A stretch of 49,070 nucleotides of DNA from Promethearchaeia archaeon (GTDB taxonomy: Archaea > Asgardarchaeota > Lokiarchaeia > Sigyniarchaeales > SOKP01): NCBI GenBank assembly GCA_029856235.1, contig JAHQWP010000045.1, forward strand, positions 1 to 49,070, in the 5' to 3' direction. Every line of letters begins with the position of its first letter. Position 1 is the stretch's first letter. The translations under genes and the position numbers were made by a program. This document shows, in pieces, positions 34,689 through 43,260 of this stretch. The notes beneath the pieces were generated by a model. The model ran no database searches, was not told where the DNA came from, and worked only from the letters and a program-made list of their open reading frames with translations.

Positions 34689-36404
34689 TTATTTTCTTAA
34701 AACTTTTTTGTCGACCTTACCAACAGTAGTCAATGGAAGTTCTTCAGTTATTTCTATTATTTTTGGTACTTCATAGGGAGAACAGTTTTCTTTAGCAAAC
34801 GCTGTAATATCTTTAATTAAAGCTTCCTCATTCCCGTCATAACTATAATCAGGATCTAGTTGTACAAACGCTTTTACAATTTCTGAGCCTGGTCTTTCAG
34901 GATTATCGACGCCTATAGTAGCAACCATTCCGATAGCAGGATGATTAGTTAAAGTATCTTCTAATTTTGCCGAAAACACTTTAAAACCACCAACAATTAT
35001 CATATCTTTCGTTCTATCTACAATTTTTACGTAACCATCTTCGTCCATTACTCCAACGTCTCCCGTGTGCATAAATCCATCAGAATCTATTGCTTTTTTC
35101 GTTTCTTCAGGTTTGTTAAAGTAGCCCCTCATGACCTGTGGACCTTTTACGCAGATCTCACCAGGTTCTCCTAAGGGAACTTCTTTTCCCGTATTGGGAT
35201 CCACTAGCTTAAATTCCATGTTGTTAAGTGGAAGACCGATACTTCCAAGTTTCTTTTCTCCTTTTGATGGATTACTTGCAGTAAGTGGAGATGTTTCAGT
35301 CATTCCATAAGCTTCTATTAGTTTACCCTTACCGATTATGTCTTCAAATTCCTTTTGAGACTCTTTAGGGAAGGGAGCAGCTGCTGAAACACAAAAATCT
35401 AATTTTGAATGGTCCAAGTTTTTAAATTTTGGATTTTTCATTAAGATTTGATATAACGACGGTACATTTGCTAAAACAGATGGGGTGTATTTTGCCATTT
35501 CTTTTATTATGTGATCTGAATCACGCGGATTGGGTATTAAAATTTGACTCCAACCAAGGAATATTACATTTAAGGTCGTAAAGGTTCCTGCTATGTGGAA
35601 GAATGGAAATCCTGAAAGAGCAACTCCTTTACCTGCTTCCCAATTAAGCCACTTCTGAAAGATTACTATGTCAGACATGATGTTTTTATGAGTTAACATA
35701 GCGCCCTTAGGTGGACCAGTAGTTCCTCCAGTATATTGAATAAAAGCTAAATCTTCCGGTTTTGTGTTATCCACTGGTAATTCCTTAGAATAGGTAGTAA
35801 GAAGATCACTATGAAAGTCCATTACTGTAACACCTTCTAAAGGCGTGACTTTACCCTTAGGAATTTTACCAATTAATTTTCCTAACACTTGCTTTATTTT
35901 TGGAAGGTAACCTCCAACGCTCGTAGTTATCGCTAATTTTAACTGCGGTATTTTTGAAGCGATTTTTACTAACCTCCCAGCAAAAATAGCGTCTAAAGTT
36001 AGCAATGCAACTTTATTCCCTCCAGTTCCTAAATCATTCAATTGATACTGCATTTGAATGTCTGAAAGGAGAGGAGAAACTCCTGAAACAATACAACCTG
36101 CTTTTAGCGTACCAATTACTCCCATCAAGTATTCGGGCGTATTTGGCAAATTAATACCTACAACATCTCCCGTTTTAAAACCGTTTTCAATTAACATATT
36201 AGCAAATTGATTTGAAGCTTCATCTAACTCTTTATAGGTAAATTTTACCCCCATATAATCAAAAGCCATTTTATCGGGAAAATCTTCCATGGTTTGTCGA
36301 ATAGCCTTAGGATAAGTCATTTCGAACTCTATAGGATCTAAGTCCTTGACGTGGGCATCCCAAGATTTTTTCCATATTTTATCTTTATACGACATATTTA
36401 ACAT
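34689..36404 (-). CDS. Long-chain acyl-CoA synthetase-like AMP-forming ligase (copy 1)
   Basis: 571-residue member of the ANL superfamily that activates a carboxylic acid with ATP and joins it to coenzyme A. The phosphate-binding loop YTGGTTGPPKGAMLTH, the YGMTETSP motif, the hinge HTGDVGVMDEDGYVKIVDRTKD and the adenylating lysine in TTVGKVDKKVLRK are all present. Size and motif spacing resemble FadD-type fatty acyl-CoA synthetases. It is a close paralogue of the next gene and ends in an identical KVDKKVLRK. With the enoyl-CoA hydratase at 16.8 kb it may belong to beta-oxidation. Chain-length preference cannot be read. Confidence 0.92.
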   Translation of the reverse strand: MLNMSYKDKIWKKSWDAHVKDLDPIEFEMTYPKAIRQTMEDFPDKMAFDYMGVKFTYKELDEASNQFANMLIENGFKTGDVVGINLPNTPEYLMGVIGTLKAGCIVSGVSPLLSDIQMQYQLNDLGTGGNKVALLTLDAIFAGRLVKIASKIPQLKLAITTSVGGYLPKIKQVLGKLIGKIPKGKVTPLEGVTVMDFHSDLLTTYSKELPVDNTKPEDLAFIQYTGGTTGPPKGAMLTHKNIMSDIVIFQKWLNWEAGKGVALSGFPFFHIAGTFTTLNVIFLGWSQILIPNPRDSDHIIKEMAKYTPSVLANVPSLYQILMKNPKFKNLDHSKLDFCVSAAAPFPKESQKEFEDIIGKGKLIEAYGMTETSPLTASNPSKGEKKLGSIGLPLNNMEFKLVDPNTGKEVPLGEPGEICVKGPQVMRGYFNKPEETKKAIDSDGFMHTGDVGVMDEDGYVKIVDRTKDMIIVGGFKVFSAKLEDTLTNHPAIGMVATIGVDNPERPGSEIVKAFVQLDPDYSYDGNEEALIKDITAFAKENCSPYEVPKIIEITEELPLTTVGKVDKKVLRK

Positions 36405-36651
36405 CTAGTTCTTATTATTCGTTTTTTTTTCGTAAAAAAGTGTTAATAAATAGTATTGAATCATTTGGATTTAAAGTTTTAAGTTTCACTCTGAGTTTTC
36501 AAGATTATTTAGGAATATGGTTCTGAAAAAAAAAAAAATGAATCTATAAATATATCAATGCTGATAATTAACTACTTTCTTATAATCGAAGCAATAATGA
36601 AGAATGGAGAATGGGCGTTTAAAATATAAAAAATAAGAAATAAAAAAAAAA

Positions 36652-38364
36652 TTATTTTCTCAAAACCTTCTTGTCTACCTTACCAATTACTGTTAATGGA
36701 AGCTCATCTGAGATTTCTATTAGCTTAGGGACTTCATAAGGGGCACAATTCTCTTTCGCAAAAGAAATTATGTCTTCTTTTAATGATTCTTTGTTCCCAT
36801 CAAATTCAAATTCTGGGTCCATCTGTATAAATGCTTTTACGATTTCAGATCCAGGGCGATCTGGATTTGGGATGCCAACTAACGCGACCATTCCAATTGC
36901 AGGATGTTTGGACAGAGAATCTTCTACTTTTGCGCTAAAAACCTTAAAACCTCCTACGATAATCATGTCCTTAGTTCGATCAACAATTTTAAGGTAACCA
37001 TCTTCATCCATTATTCCAACATCGCCGCTATGCATATAACCATCCTTATCAATAGCCTTTGCTGTTTCTTCGGGTTTTTGATAATATCCTTGCATCACTA
37101 AAGGTCCTTTCACGCAAATTTCTCCAGGTTCTTCGAGAGGTACTACTTCCCCTGTATCAGGATCCACAAGTTTCAGTTCTACGTTTTGTATAGGCATACC
37201 TACTTTCCCTAATTGTTTCTTTCCTATTGATGGATTCATTGTAGCTACAGGACTCAGTTCAGTCATTCCATAAAGCTCCAGTAATTTTCCTTGACCTACT
37301 ATCTCTTCCAATTTCACTTGAGATTCTTTTGGAAATGGAGAGGCTGCAGAGATACACTGGCGTAATTTGCTGTGATCCAAGCGTCTAAACTTTTTGAAAT
37401 TAATCATAATCTGGTATAAACTAGGCACATTAACTAATACAGTCGGGCTGTAACGTTTAATAGCGTTGCATATTCCTAAAGCATCTCTGGGATTAGCAAT
37501 GAGGACTTGTCCCCAACCTAAGGAAAGAGCACCTTCGCATACTGTTAGCCCCGCGACATGAAACATTGGGAAACCAGATAATAACATCCCAACACCTTCT
37601 TCCCATTGTAACCAAGCCCTAAGACTTAGCAAATTAGACATAACATTACGGTGTCTAAGCATCGCACCTTTTGGTGGCCCTGTTGTACCCCCAGTATATT
37701 GAATCCAGCCAATATCTCCCGGAGAAATATCTATTTTTGGAATTTCATCAGAGAATTTTGTCAAGACATCGTCTTGGTAATTATAAACGACTTTTCCTTC
37801 TAAAGGAGTAACCTCCCCAGAAGGTATATCTTGAACCGCCTTAATTTTAGCTTGCGATTCCTTATCAAACGATCCGACTACACTTGTCCATACAACAACC
37901 TTTAATTGCGGTAATTTATCAACAATTTTTTTCAGTCTATGTTCAAATATTGCATCGAGTGTGACTAATGCAACTTTTTTTTCACCTTTACCCAGATCGC
38001 TTAATTGATACTGCATCTGAACTTCAGACATTAAAGGACTAACTCCCGAAACGATACAACCTGCTTTAAGTGTACCCACAACTGAATAGACATACTCCGG
38101 AATATTAGCTAAGTTTATACCGACAGCATCTCCCTTCTTAAACCCGTTTTCTATCAACATATTCGCAAATTGATTGGAACGCTTGTCAACTTCTCTAAAA
38201 GATATCTCTAAACCCTGAAATGCAAGAGCCATGACATCTGGATACTTATCGAAGATGTCTCTCATAAATCCTGGATAAGTAGTTTCGAATTCTTTCGGAT
38301 CGATATCAGCAACACCGGTATCCCAGTTCTTTTTCCAAAATCTGCTTTCGTACGGATTTGACAT
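36652..38364 (-). CDS. Long-chain acyl-CoA synthetase-like AMP-forming ligase (copy 2)
   Basis: 570-residue paralogue of the ligase at 34689, clearly a tandem duplication: both start with (S/N)...K.WDxxVxDxDPxEFExTYP and share long identical runs such as YTGGTTGPPKGAML, EDGYLKIVDRTKDMIIVGGF with one change, and the end KVDKKVLRK. Phosphate loop, YGMTELSP motif, hinge and final Lys are intact. Differences concentrate in the middle acyl-binding region (VCEGALSLGWGQVLIANP against TTLNVIFLGWSQILIPNP), so the substrate range may have diverged. A 247-base AT-rich gap without a recognised gene separates the two. Confidence 0.92.
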   Translation of the reverse strand: MSNPYESRFWKKNWDTGVADIDPKEFETTYPGFMRDIFDKYPDVMALAFQGLEISFREVDKRSNQFANMLIENGFKKGDAVGINLANIPEYVYSVVGTLKAGCIVSGVSPLMSEVQMQYQLSDLGKGEKKVALVTLDAIFEHRLKKIVDKLPQLKVVVWTSVVGSFDKESQAKIKAVQDIPSGEVTPLEGKVVYNYQDDVLTKFSDEIPKIDISPGDIGWIQYTGGTTGPPKGAMLRHRNVMSNLLSLRAWLQWEEGVGMLLSGFPMFHVAGLTVCEGALSLGWGQVLIANPRDALGICNAIKRYSPTVLVNVPSLYQIMINFKKFRRLDHSKLRQCISAASPFPKESQVKLEEIVGQGKLLELYGMTELSPVATMNPSIGKKQLGKVGMPIQNVELKLVDPDTGEVVPLEEPGEICVKGPLVMQGYYQKPEETAKAIDKDGYMHSGDVGIMDEDGYLKIVDRTKDMIIVGGFKVFSAKVEDSLSKHPAIGMVALVGIPNPDRPGSEIVKAFIQMDPEFEFDGNKESLKEDIISFAKENCAPYEVPKLIEISDELPLTVIGKVDKKVLRK

Positions 38365-38741
38365 TTTTTTTTCACATTTTTTCCATTTTTGATTAAATAA
38401 AACTTGTTAATATTAAGTATTGATAGAATTAGTTATAAAGTTTTGATGTTGTGATCATTTTTCTCTAATTTTTAAGGGGAGAAGATGAATCTAATTCATC
38501 TGAAGATAGAGATCCGCGGTCCCTCTTTTTTGTCGGCGGCTCAAAAGCTAGAGCCTAATAATCCAATTTCACTTTTACTTTTACTATCCTCCCCCCGTCT
38601 CCATGAAACACACTTACTTTTAAAAAGAATTGTGCTTCTATATGAAAAACGCATCCTATTGGATTCATTTACTTTATCTGCAAATTTTAGAAAATTGTCG
38701 GAGTAATCTAGTTTTATTTTGAGGGAAACATCACTTATGTA
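38365..38741. other. Divergent intergenic region upstream of the PolB2 gene set
   Basis: 377 bases between the acyl-CoA synthetase start and the RadA-paralogue start. A TATAAAG element at 38433-38439 is followed about 40 bases later by a compact structured stretch (38475-38526) described separately. The remainder includes a 73-codon open frame (38485-38706) without homology or a ribosome-binding site that I do not regard as a gene. The distance suggests a long leader or a separate small RNA before the polymerase operon. Confidence 0.4.
38475..38526 (+). ncRNA. Candidate small RNA or leader element
   Basis: The stretch opens with AGGGGA and ends with TCCCT followed by six T bases, giving a short closing stem next to a T-rich end. 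Inside is a perfect hairpin, AGATGAAT-CTA-ATTCATCT at 38483-38501, and then GATCCGCGGTC, itself palindromic. A TATA-like element lies about 40 bases upstream. The features fit a small transcript with an intrinsic stop, or a protein-binding site ahead of the polymerase operon. A C/D-box assignment was considered and not adopted. Confidence 0.3.
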
Positions 38742-39503
38742 ATGCCGTTCAAATCGGGGTATAATGTTTACAACAAAAACAAAAGAATTCCTTCAATTTC
38801 AAGTGGAGACTCAACTCTAGATGAGTTATTGGGAGCCAATGGTTTTCAGAAAGATTTAATTCACCTCCTTTATGGCGATAAAAAGAAGTGTGCGAACATT
38901 TTATTGACCACCGCTGTTTTAGCTCAAAAATCTTATAACAATGGCGGTTTTGGAGAGGAAGCTAAGATTGCATTTATTGATGCAAACAACCGTTTTAATC
39001 CGTATAATGTGAGTAAGTTTGCCGTTTCCCAAGATTTATCGCCGAAAAAAGTGCTAGAGAATATCTTGATTGCTCGCGCGTTTACATGGGATCAAATGGT
39101 GGAGCTTTTAGAGAATAGACTCTCCAAACTAAAAGACATAAAAGTTGTTCTAATCTCCGGTATCACAACACTGTTTCAGGATTACCAAAAGCAGACATTT
39201 GAAGATTTACTACGAACTATAAATGGCATTAAAGAAATTCTTTACAAAACAAAACCATTAATCGTCATAACCGCTCCTCTACACGAATATTCTATTTTTA
39301 GACCGAATGGCGGAAAAATCCTTTCCCACTTCGGAAGCGTATTGGTAATGATAAACGAAGACGAGCGGTACACCGACTACAGTCTTGTTCAACACCCTTT
39401 TCTGCCGGAAAACCGCCTTTTAAAGTGGAAACCGCGTATCCCTAAAAGAAATTTGGCAGAAACTTCGAAAAACACGACTTTGGATTGTTGGATTAATCAA
39501 TAA
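38742..39503 (+). CDS. Inactivated RadA/RecA-family paralogue of the PolB2 cassette
   Basis: 253 residues. The alignment to RadA is easy to see: SISSGDSTLDELLGANGF (RadA ISTGSKSLDELLGGG), AFIDANNRFNPYNVSKFA (YIDTEN-F-PER), LENILIARAFTWDQMVELLE (the DNIYVARAYNSDHQ region) and VVLISGITTLFQ (IIVDSLTALFR). But the Walker A loop is GDKKKCAN (45-52) in place of GxxxxGKT, and the Walker B Asp is Ser. ATP hydrolysis is therefore unlikely. The N-terminal helix-hairpin-helix domain of RadA is missing. Inactivated RadA paralogues of this kind are known next to archaeal polB2, comparable with ImuA in the bacterial ImuA-ImuB-DnaE2 mutasome. Confidence 0.82.
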   Translation: MPFKSGYNVYNKNKRIPSISSGDSTLDELLGANGFQKDLIHLLYGDKKKCANILLTTAVLAQKSYNNGGFGEEAKIAFIDANNRFNPYNVSKFAVSQDLSPKKVLENILIARAFTWDQMVELLENRLSKLKDIKVVLISGITTLFQDYQKQTFEDLLRTINGIKEILYKTKPLIVITAPLHEYSIFRPNGGKILSHFGSVLVMINEDERYTDYSLVQHPFLPENRLLKWKPRIPKRNLAETSKNTTLDCWINQ

Positions 39504-39548
39504 GATATTTTTAGAGATAAAAAAAAAGAAAAGAAAAAGAGAGTAGGC

Positions 39549-40286
39549 TTATTTTTCACTAGCTTTTGGTCTAATATATCCATAATATGTCCCGAAAATT
39601 CCGACTATCGCAGAAATCCACGCTAGATAATAAAATGCAGTAAACCCAGGGCTCCCTAAAAAGATAAATACTCGGTCGATCGCAAAATTGAGAAATATCA
39701 ACGTAAAGCTAAAAGACATGATTGCCAAAGATAAAAATGCTTGTTTATAAACCTTCTCCTTAACTCCACGATAAGACTGTATTGCTCTTCGTAAAAAGGG
39801 TACGTAAACCATAACCATATATATGAAAACAATTAAGAACGCAACAATATCTAGTAAAGTATTGCCGTTTTCATAAATAATTAAAACGTAAACGCATGTG
39901 AATATTCCATATATTATTACGATATATCTATATAGAGTTTTATAGCCCTTTTCAAACACATTTACTTTTAATATATAAGATAAGAAAATAGCAATCGTCA
40001 CGAAGAATTCACTTAATCTAAAATCTACGATGATGTTGTACATCCAGACAATTATAGATCCATCTTGGATCACACTTAGTTGTGTAAATGCAAAAACTTT
40101 TGATACCCAGGAAAAAACTATTGCTAGAAAATAACACGTGAAAATTATTAAAAGCAACCGAGTTAGATTATGACGTTTATCGATATACTTAATCACTATA
40201 AGTACGAGTAAAACTGCAGAAAAGATGATGATGAAACTTTCAAAGATCATCCCTACAAAATTTAGTAGAATTGGTAATTCAACCAT
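39549..40286 (-). CDS. Seven-helix membrane protein of unknown function
   Basis: 245 residues with seven hydrophobic segments, about residues 8-33, 42-62, 90-108, 118-137, 144-164, 182-203 and 215-236. Loops are short; a basic segment RRAIQSYRGVKEKVYK precedes helix six. It resembles the many 7-helix sensory-domain-like proteins of Asgard archaea but has no retinal-binding lysine motif that I can identify and no attached signalling domain. It is on the minus strand between two genes of the polymerase set, so it interrupts that operon. Function unknown. Confidence 0.75.
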   Translation of the reverse strand: MVELPILLNFVGMIFESFIIIFSAVLLVLIVIKYIDKRHNLTRLLLIIFTCYFLAIVFSWVSKVFAFTQLSVIQDGSIIVWMYNIIVDFRLSEFFVTIAIFLSYILKVNVFEKGYKTLYRYIVIIYGIFTCVYVLIIYENGNTLLDIVAFLIVFIYMVMVYVPFLRRAIQSYRGVKEKVYKQAFLSLAIMSFSFTLIFLNFAIDRVFIFLGSPGFTAFYYLAWISAIVGIFGTYYGYIRPKASEK

Positions 40287-40476
40287 TATATAAAAATATC
40301 AATACAAAACTAATTTAAATTTTTATTTTTAGATAACGGGGTAAATTTGTCTGTTTAAGTCCCAATTTTTAATTCTTCAAAAGCAAAAAAATTAGTAAAT
40401 TTCAATGGTATTTTTCTTTATATTTCCTTAAAGACTAACTAACGAGATACTTGAAACAATACTGAATGTGTATATT

Positions 40477-40749
40477 ATGGGAAGAACTGTACCTGCCTTT
40501 AGACCTGCCTTAGAGCACGAGATAGAAAGTTGGAAGGACTATAAAAGAGCATTAAGACCAGAGGAACAAAAAATCTTTGACAAATTGATGAATTTCGCTA
40601 GGATTCACGCGGATGCTGGCAGTTTAGGCGCTCGTCCAATGCTCTCCGAGGTTCTTTTTATGTCGTTTGCAATTGAGCAAGAAAAGAAAATTATGACCCT
40701 GGAAAAGAAGATTGAAGAATTAGAGCAAAAAATAGAAGGAAAAGGATAG
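40477..40749 (+). CDS. Small PolB2-associated protein
   Basis: 90 residues from ATG at 40477 (GTG at 40468 would add three). The protein opens MGRTVPAFRPALEHEIESW, has a helical middle (RALRPEEQKIFDKLMNFARI) and ends in a heptad helix (MTLEKKIEELEQKIEGK) suited to dimerisation. A short protein starting GRTVP, with W and a C-terminal coil, is the usual third member of archaeal polB2 gene sets, from what I recall of comparative studies. Its stop is two bases before the polymerase GTG, so the two are coupled. It may hold the RadA paralogue and PolB2 together. Confidence 0.75.
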   Translation: MGRTVPAFRPALEHEIESWKDYKRALRPEEQKIFDKLMNFARIHADAGSLGARPMLSEVLFMSFAIEQEKKIMTLEKKIEELEQKIEGKG

Positions 40750-40751
40750 AA

Positions 40752-43157
40752 GTGGATTCGCAAAAAGTATTCAAGGGGTGGCTTTTAGATGTAGCTACCT
40801 ATAGTGAAGGAGTTATCCTTTGGGTAAAAACTGAAGAAGAACGGAAAGTAATAAGAATATTCCAAGAATTTTCTCCTGAGTTCTTCGCTGTTCCGAAGAG
40901 GAGTAGTGGAAACGATCTAAAAAGACTAAAGCACATCCTTTCTCAGAACGAAAACGTAAAGACAGTACGGGTTTGCGAGAAGTACGTGAAGCTGGAAGAC
41001 CACGAAAAGTCAAGAATTCTTGGCGTTACAGTCGAAAAACCATCTTTGTTCAAAGAAACTATTAAAGAAGTTGATGAGATCGGGTTATTTACTTTATACA
41101 ATACAGATCTTCCTATAACTCAGATGTACTTCTATGTTAACGACCTGTTCCCCATGTCTTACTGCCAATTTAAAATCAAAGCTGAAAAGGGTACTTGTAA
41201 GAAGACGAATGTTTTGCGACTTATTTCTATAGATTTGCTAGATGATAACGAAAAGCTCTTCTACGATTTACCTCCATTAAGAGCAGTTTGGTTAGATGTG
41301 AAAATTCAGTACCAAGGAATAAAACCCTATTACAACGATCCTATATCCTACGCTGAGATTAGCATAGTCGAAAATGACGATGACCTCCCTCGAGCAGATG
41401 GATACAAAAAGCGGAGAATACGAATCGAGAGTGCAAGCGAAGCGGAAATAATAAGGTCAATAAGCAGAGTAATCGAACGCCTTAACCCTGATATAATCCT
41501 TACTCAAAATGGAGACGAATTTCTCTTCCCGTATTTAGTTGCCCGTGCCTCAGAAAATCGAGTAAGCAAAGACCTTTACCTCTCTCGAGACAAAAAGCCT
41601 TTAGCGAAGTGCATCTTCGATCTTTCTGGGGGTTCGGATCATTATATGTCTTATGGCATAATCAGGAGACGTTCGAGTACTCAGGTCTATCTAAGTGGTA
41701 GGTTTCACTTAGACACAACCACATACGCCAGTCTTCACTTTTCTGAAGGTAATATTCCGGGGGTTATTGAAGTTGCGCGCATATCGAGAATTTCGCTTCA
41801 GAGATTAAGTCGTATAACCATCGGTGGAGCTCTCCAATCAATACAATATTATTTCGCTTATAAGCTTGGTCATCTGATCCCTCCTTTCAAGAAGAGTCCC
41901 GAAGGTTTCAACAGCGGAATGGACTTAATTAGAAGCGATCGTGGTGGACACATTTTTGAACCTATTATTGGAGTGTTTGATCAAGTAGTAGAGTTAGATT
42001 TTTCTTCTATGTATCCGTCCTTAATGGCGACCTTTAACATCTCTTCGGAAACCATTAATTGTAAATGTTGCAAAGACGACGGCACCGGCATAAAAGTTCC
42101 AGGATTAGACTTCCATATCTGCACAAAAAGGCAAGGTATAATATCAAAATCTATAAGCCTACCGTTAAACAAGAGGCTGAAGTACAAAAAGTATGTTCGC
42201 AGAACTGGAAGCGTTCGCTACAACTTTGTTGACATTGCTCTTAAATGGGTGCTTGTAGTAAGTTTTGGCTATCTAGGTTTCAAAAACGCCCGTTTTGGGA
42301 AAATAGAAGCACATCAGACCGTGTGTGCTTTTGCTAGGGAATTCTTAATGCGCTCTGCTGAGATTGCTGAAAGCCACGGCTGCCAAATTATTCATGGAAT
42401 TGTCGATTCGATTTGGCTAAAAGACAGAGAAAACCGGACTACTGAAGCGTTCGAAGAAGTAACGAAGGAAATTGCAAAGGAAATAACTAAAAGCGTCGGT
42501 ATTCCAATGAGTTGGGATGGACGCTATAACGTAATTTGTTTCCTCCCGTCAAAAGCTGAACCAGACATCCCTGCTCTGAGTCATTATTGGGGGATTAAGA
42601 GCAATGGAGAAGCGAAAGTACGAGGAATTGAAGTTCGCCGTAGAGATATACCAAAAATAATCAAAGACGCGCAATATGCGTTTATAGATGTTTTTCAGGG
42701 AGCAACTACCACCGAAGAATTTATGAGACGAATGCCTAAAGTAAAGAATCTACTCTACCACTACATTGACAAAATCGAGATGGGTAAAATTTCGCGAGAA
42801 GAACTTACTATTCGACAAAGAGTTTCTCGAAAACCTTCTCAGTATAAAGTTAACTCGTACCAAGCTGTTGCTGCAAGACAATTAGAGAGATCAGGGGTCG
42901 TGGTAACTCCCGGCAAAAATGTTCGATATATTATCCTCAATGCAGATGCGAACCCCGAATTTCCTGAGAACAAGGTTATTCTCTCAAATCTTTACGACGA
43001 GAAAAAGCATCAGTACGACAAAAAGAAATATGTCGAATTGCTAAAAAGAGCCTTTGAAAATATTTTTCCTTTCGAATTTCCTGAGCTTGAAGAAATGGTA
43101 AAATCGGCGATCATGAGGAAATCTGACCAAAAGGATTTATCGTGCTATATTGAATAG
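40752..43157 (+). CDS. polB2: PolB2-type family B DNA polymerase with altered active sites
   Basis: 801 residues. Motif A is intact in form, ELDFSSMYPSLMA near residue 414-426 (DxxSLYPS). Motif B is the divergent LKWVLVVSFGYLGFKNARFG near 495-514. Motif C, normally YGDTDS, is HGIVDS near 548, which lacks the first catalytic Asp; this HGIVDS form is the hallmark of archaeal PolB2. In the exonuclease domain Exo I reads WLDVK in place of FDIE, so proofreading is probably lost, whereas NGDEFLFPYLVARA still resembles Exo II. PolB2 (Dpo2) of Sulfolobales acts in DNA-damage tolerance. The GTG start lies two bases after the small protein gene. Confidence 0.9.
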   Translation: MDSQKVFKGWLLDVATYSEGVILWVKTEEERKVIRIFQEFSPEFFAVPKRSSGNDLKRLKHILSQNENVKTVRVCEKYVKLEDHEKSRILGVTVEKPSLFKETIKEVDEIGLFTLYNTDLPITQMYFYVNDLFPMSYCQFKIKAEKGTCKKTNVLRLISIDLLDDNEKLFYDLPPLRAVWLDVKIQYQGIKPYYNDPISYAEISIVENDDDLPRADGYKKRRIRIESASEAEIIRSISRVIERLNPDIILTQNGDEFLFPYLVARASENRVSKDLYLSRDKKPLAKCIFDLSGGSDHYMSYGIIRRRSSTQVYLSGRFHLDTTTYASLHFSEGNIPGVIEVARISRISLQRLSRITIGGALQSIQYYFAYKLGHLIPPFKKSPEGFNSGMDLIRSDRGGHIFEPIIGVFDQVVELDFSSMYPSLMATFNISSETINCKCCKDDGTGIKVPGLDFHICTKRQGIISKSISLPLNKRLKYKKYVRRTGSVRYNFVDIALKWVLVVSFGYLGFKNARFGKIEAHQTVCAFAREFLMRSAEIAESHGCQIIHGIVDSIWLKDRENRTTEAFEEVTKEIAKEITKSVGIPMSWDGRYNVICFLPSKAEPDIPALSHYWGIKSNGEAKVRGIEVRRRDIPKIIKDAQYAFIDVFQGATTTEEFMRRMPKVKNLLYHYIDKIEMGKISREELTIRQRVSRKPSQYKVNSYQAVAARQLERSGVVVTPGKNVRYIILNADANPEFPENKVILSNLYDEKKHQYDKKKYVELLKRAFENIFPFEFPELEEMVKSAIMRKSDQKDLSCYIE

Positions 43158-43260
43158 TCAAAGCCGACTTAAAAAAATTTTAACCGAACCCTAGCGACAA
43201 AATTTTTTAATAATCCCTTAATAGTCCCATTTAAATACGATCCACTCAAAATATATATTG

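Noticed and set aside
38483-38506. C/D-box guide RNA, from GATGA and CTGA motifs
   Set aside because: The two motifs are the arms of one hairpin and the second pair of boxes is missing.
38485-38706. 73-residue plus-strand reading frame
   Set aside because: No Shine-Dalgarno, no homology seen, and it starts inside the hairpin of the candidate small RNA.
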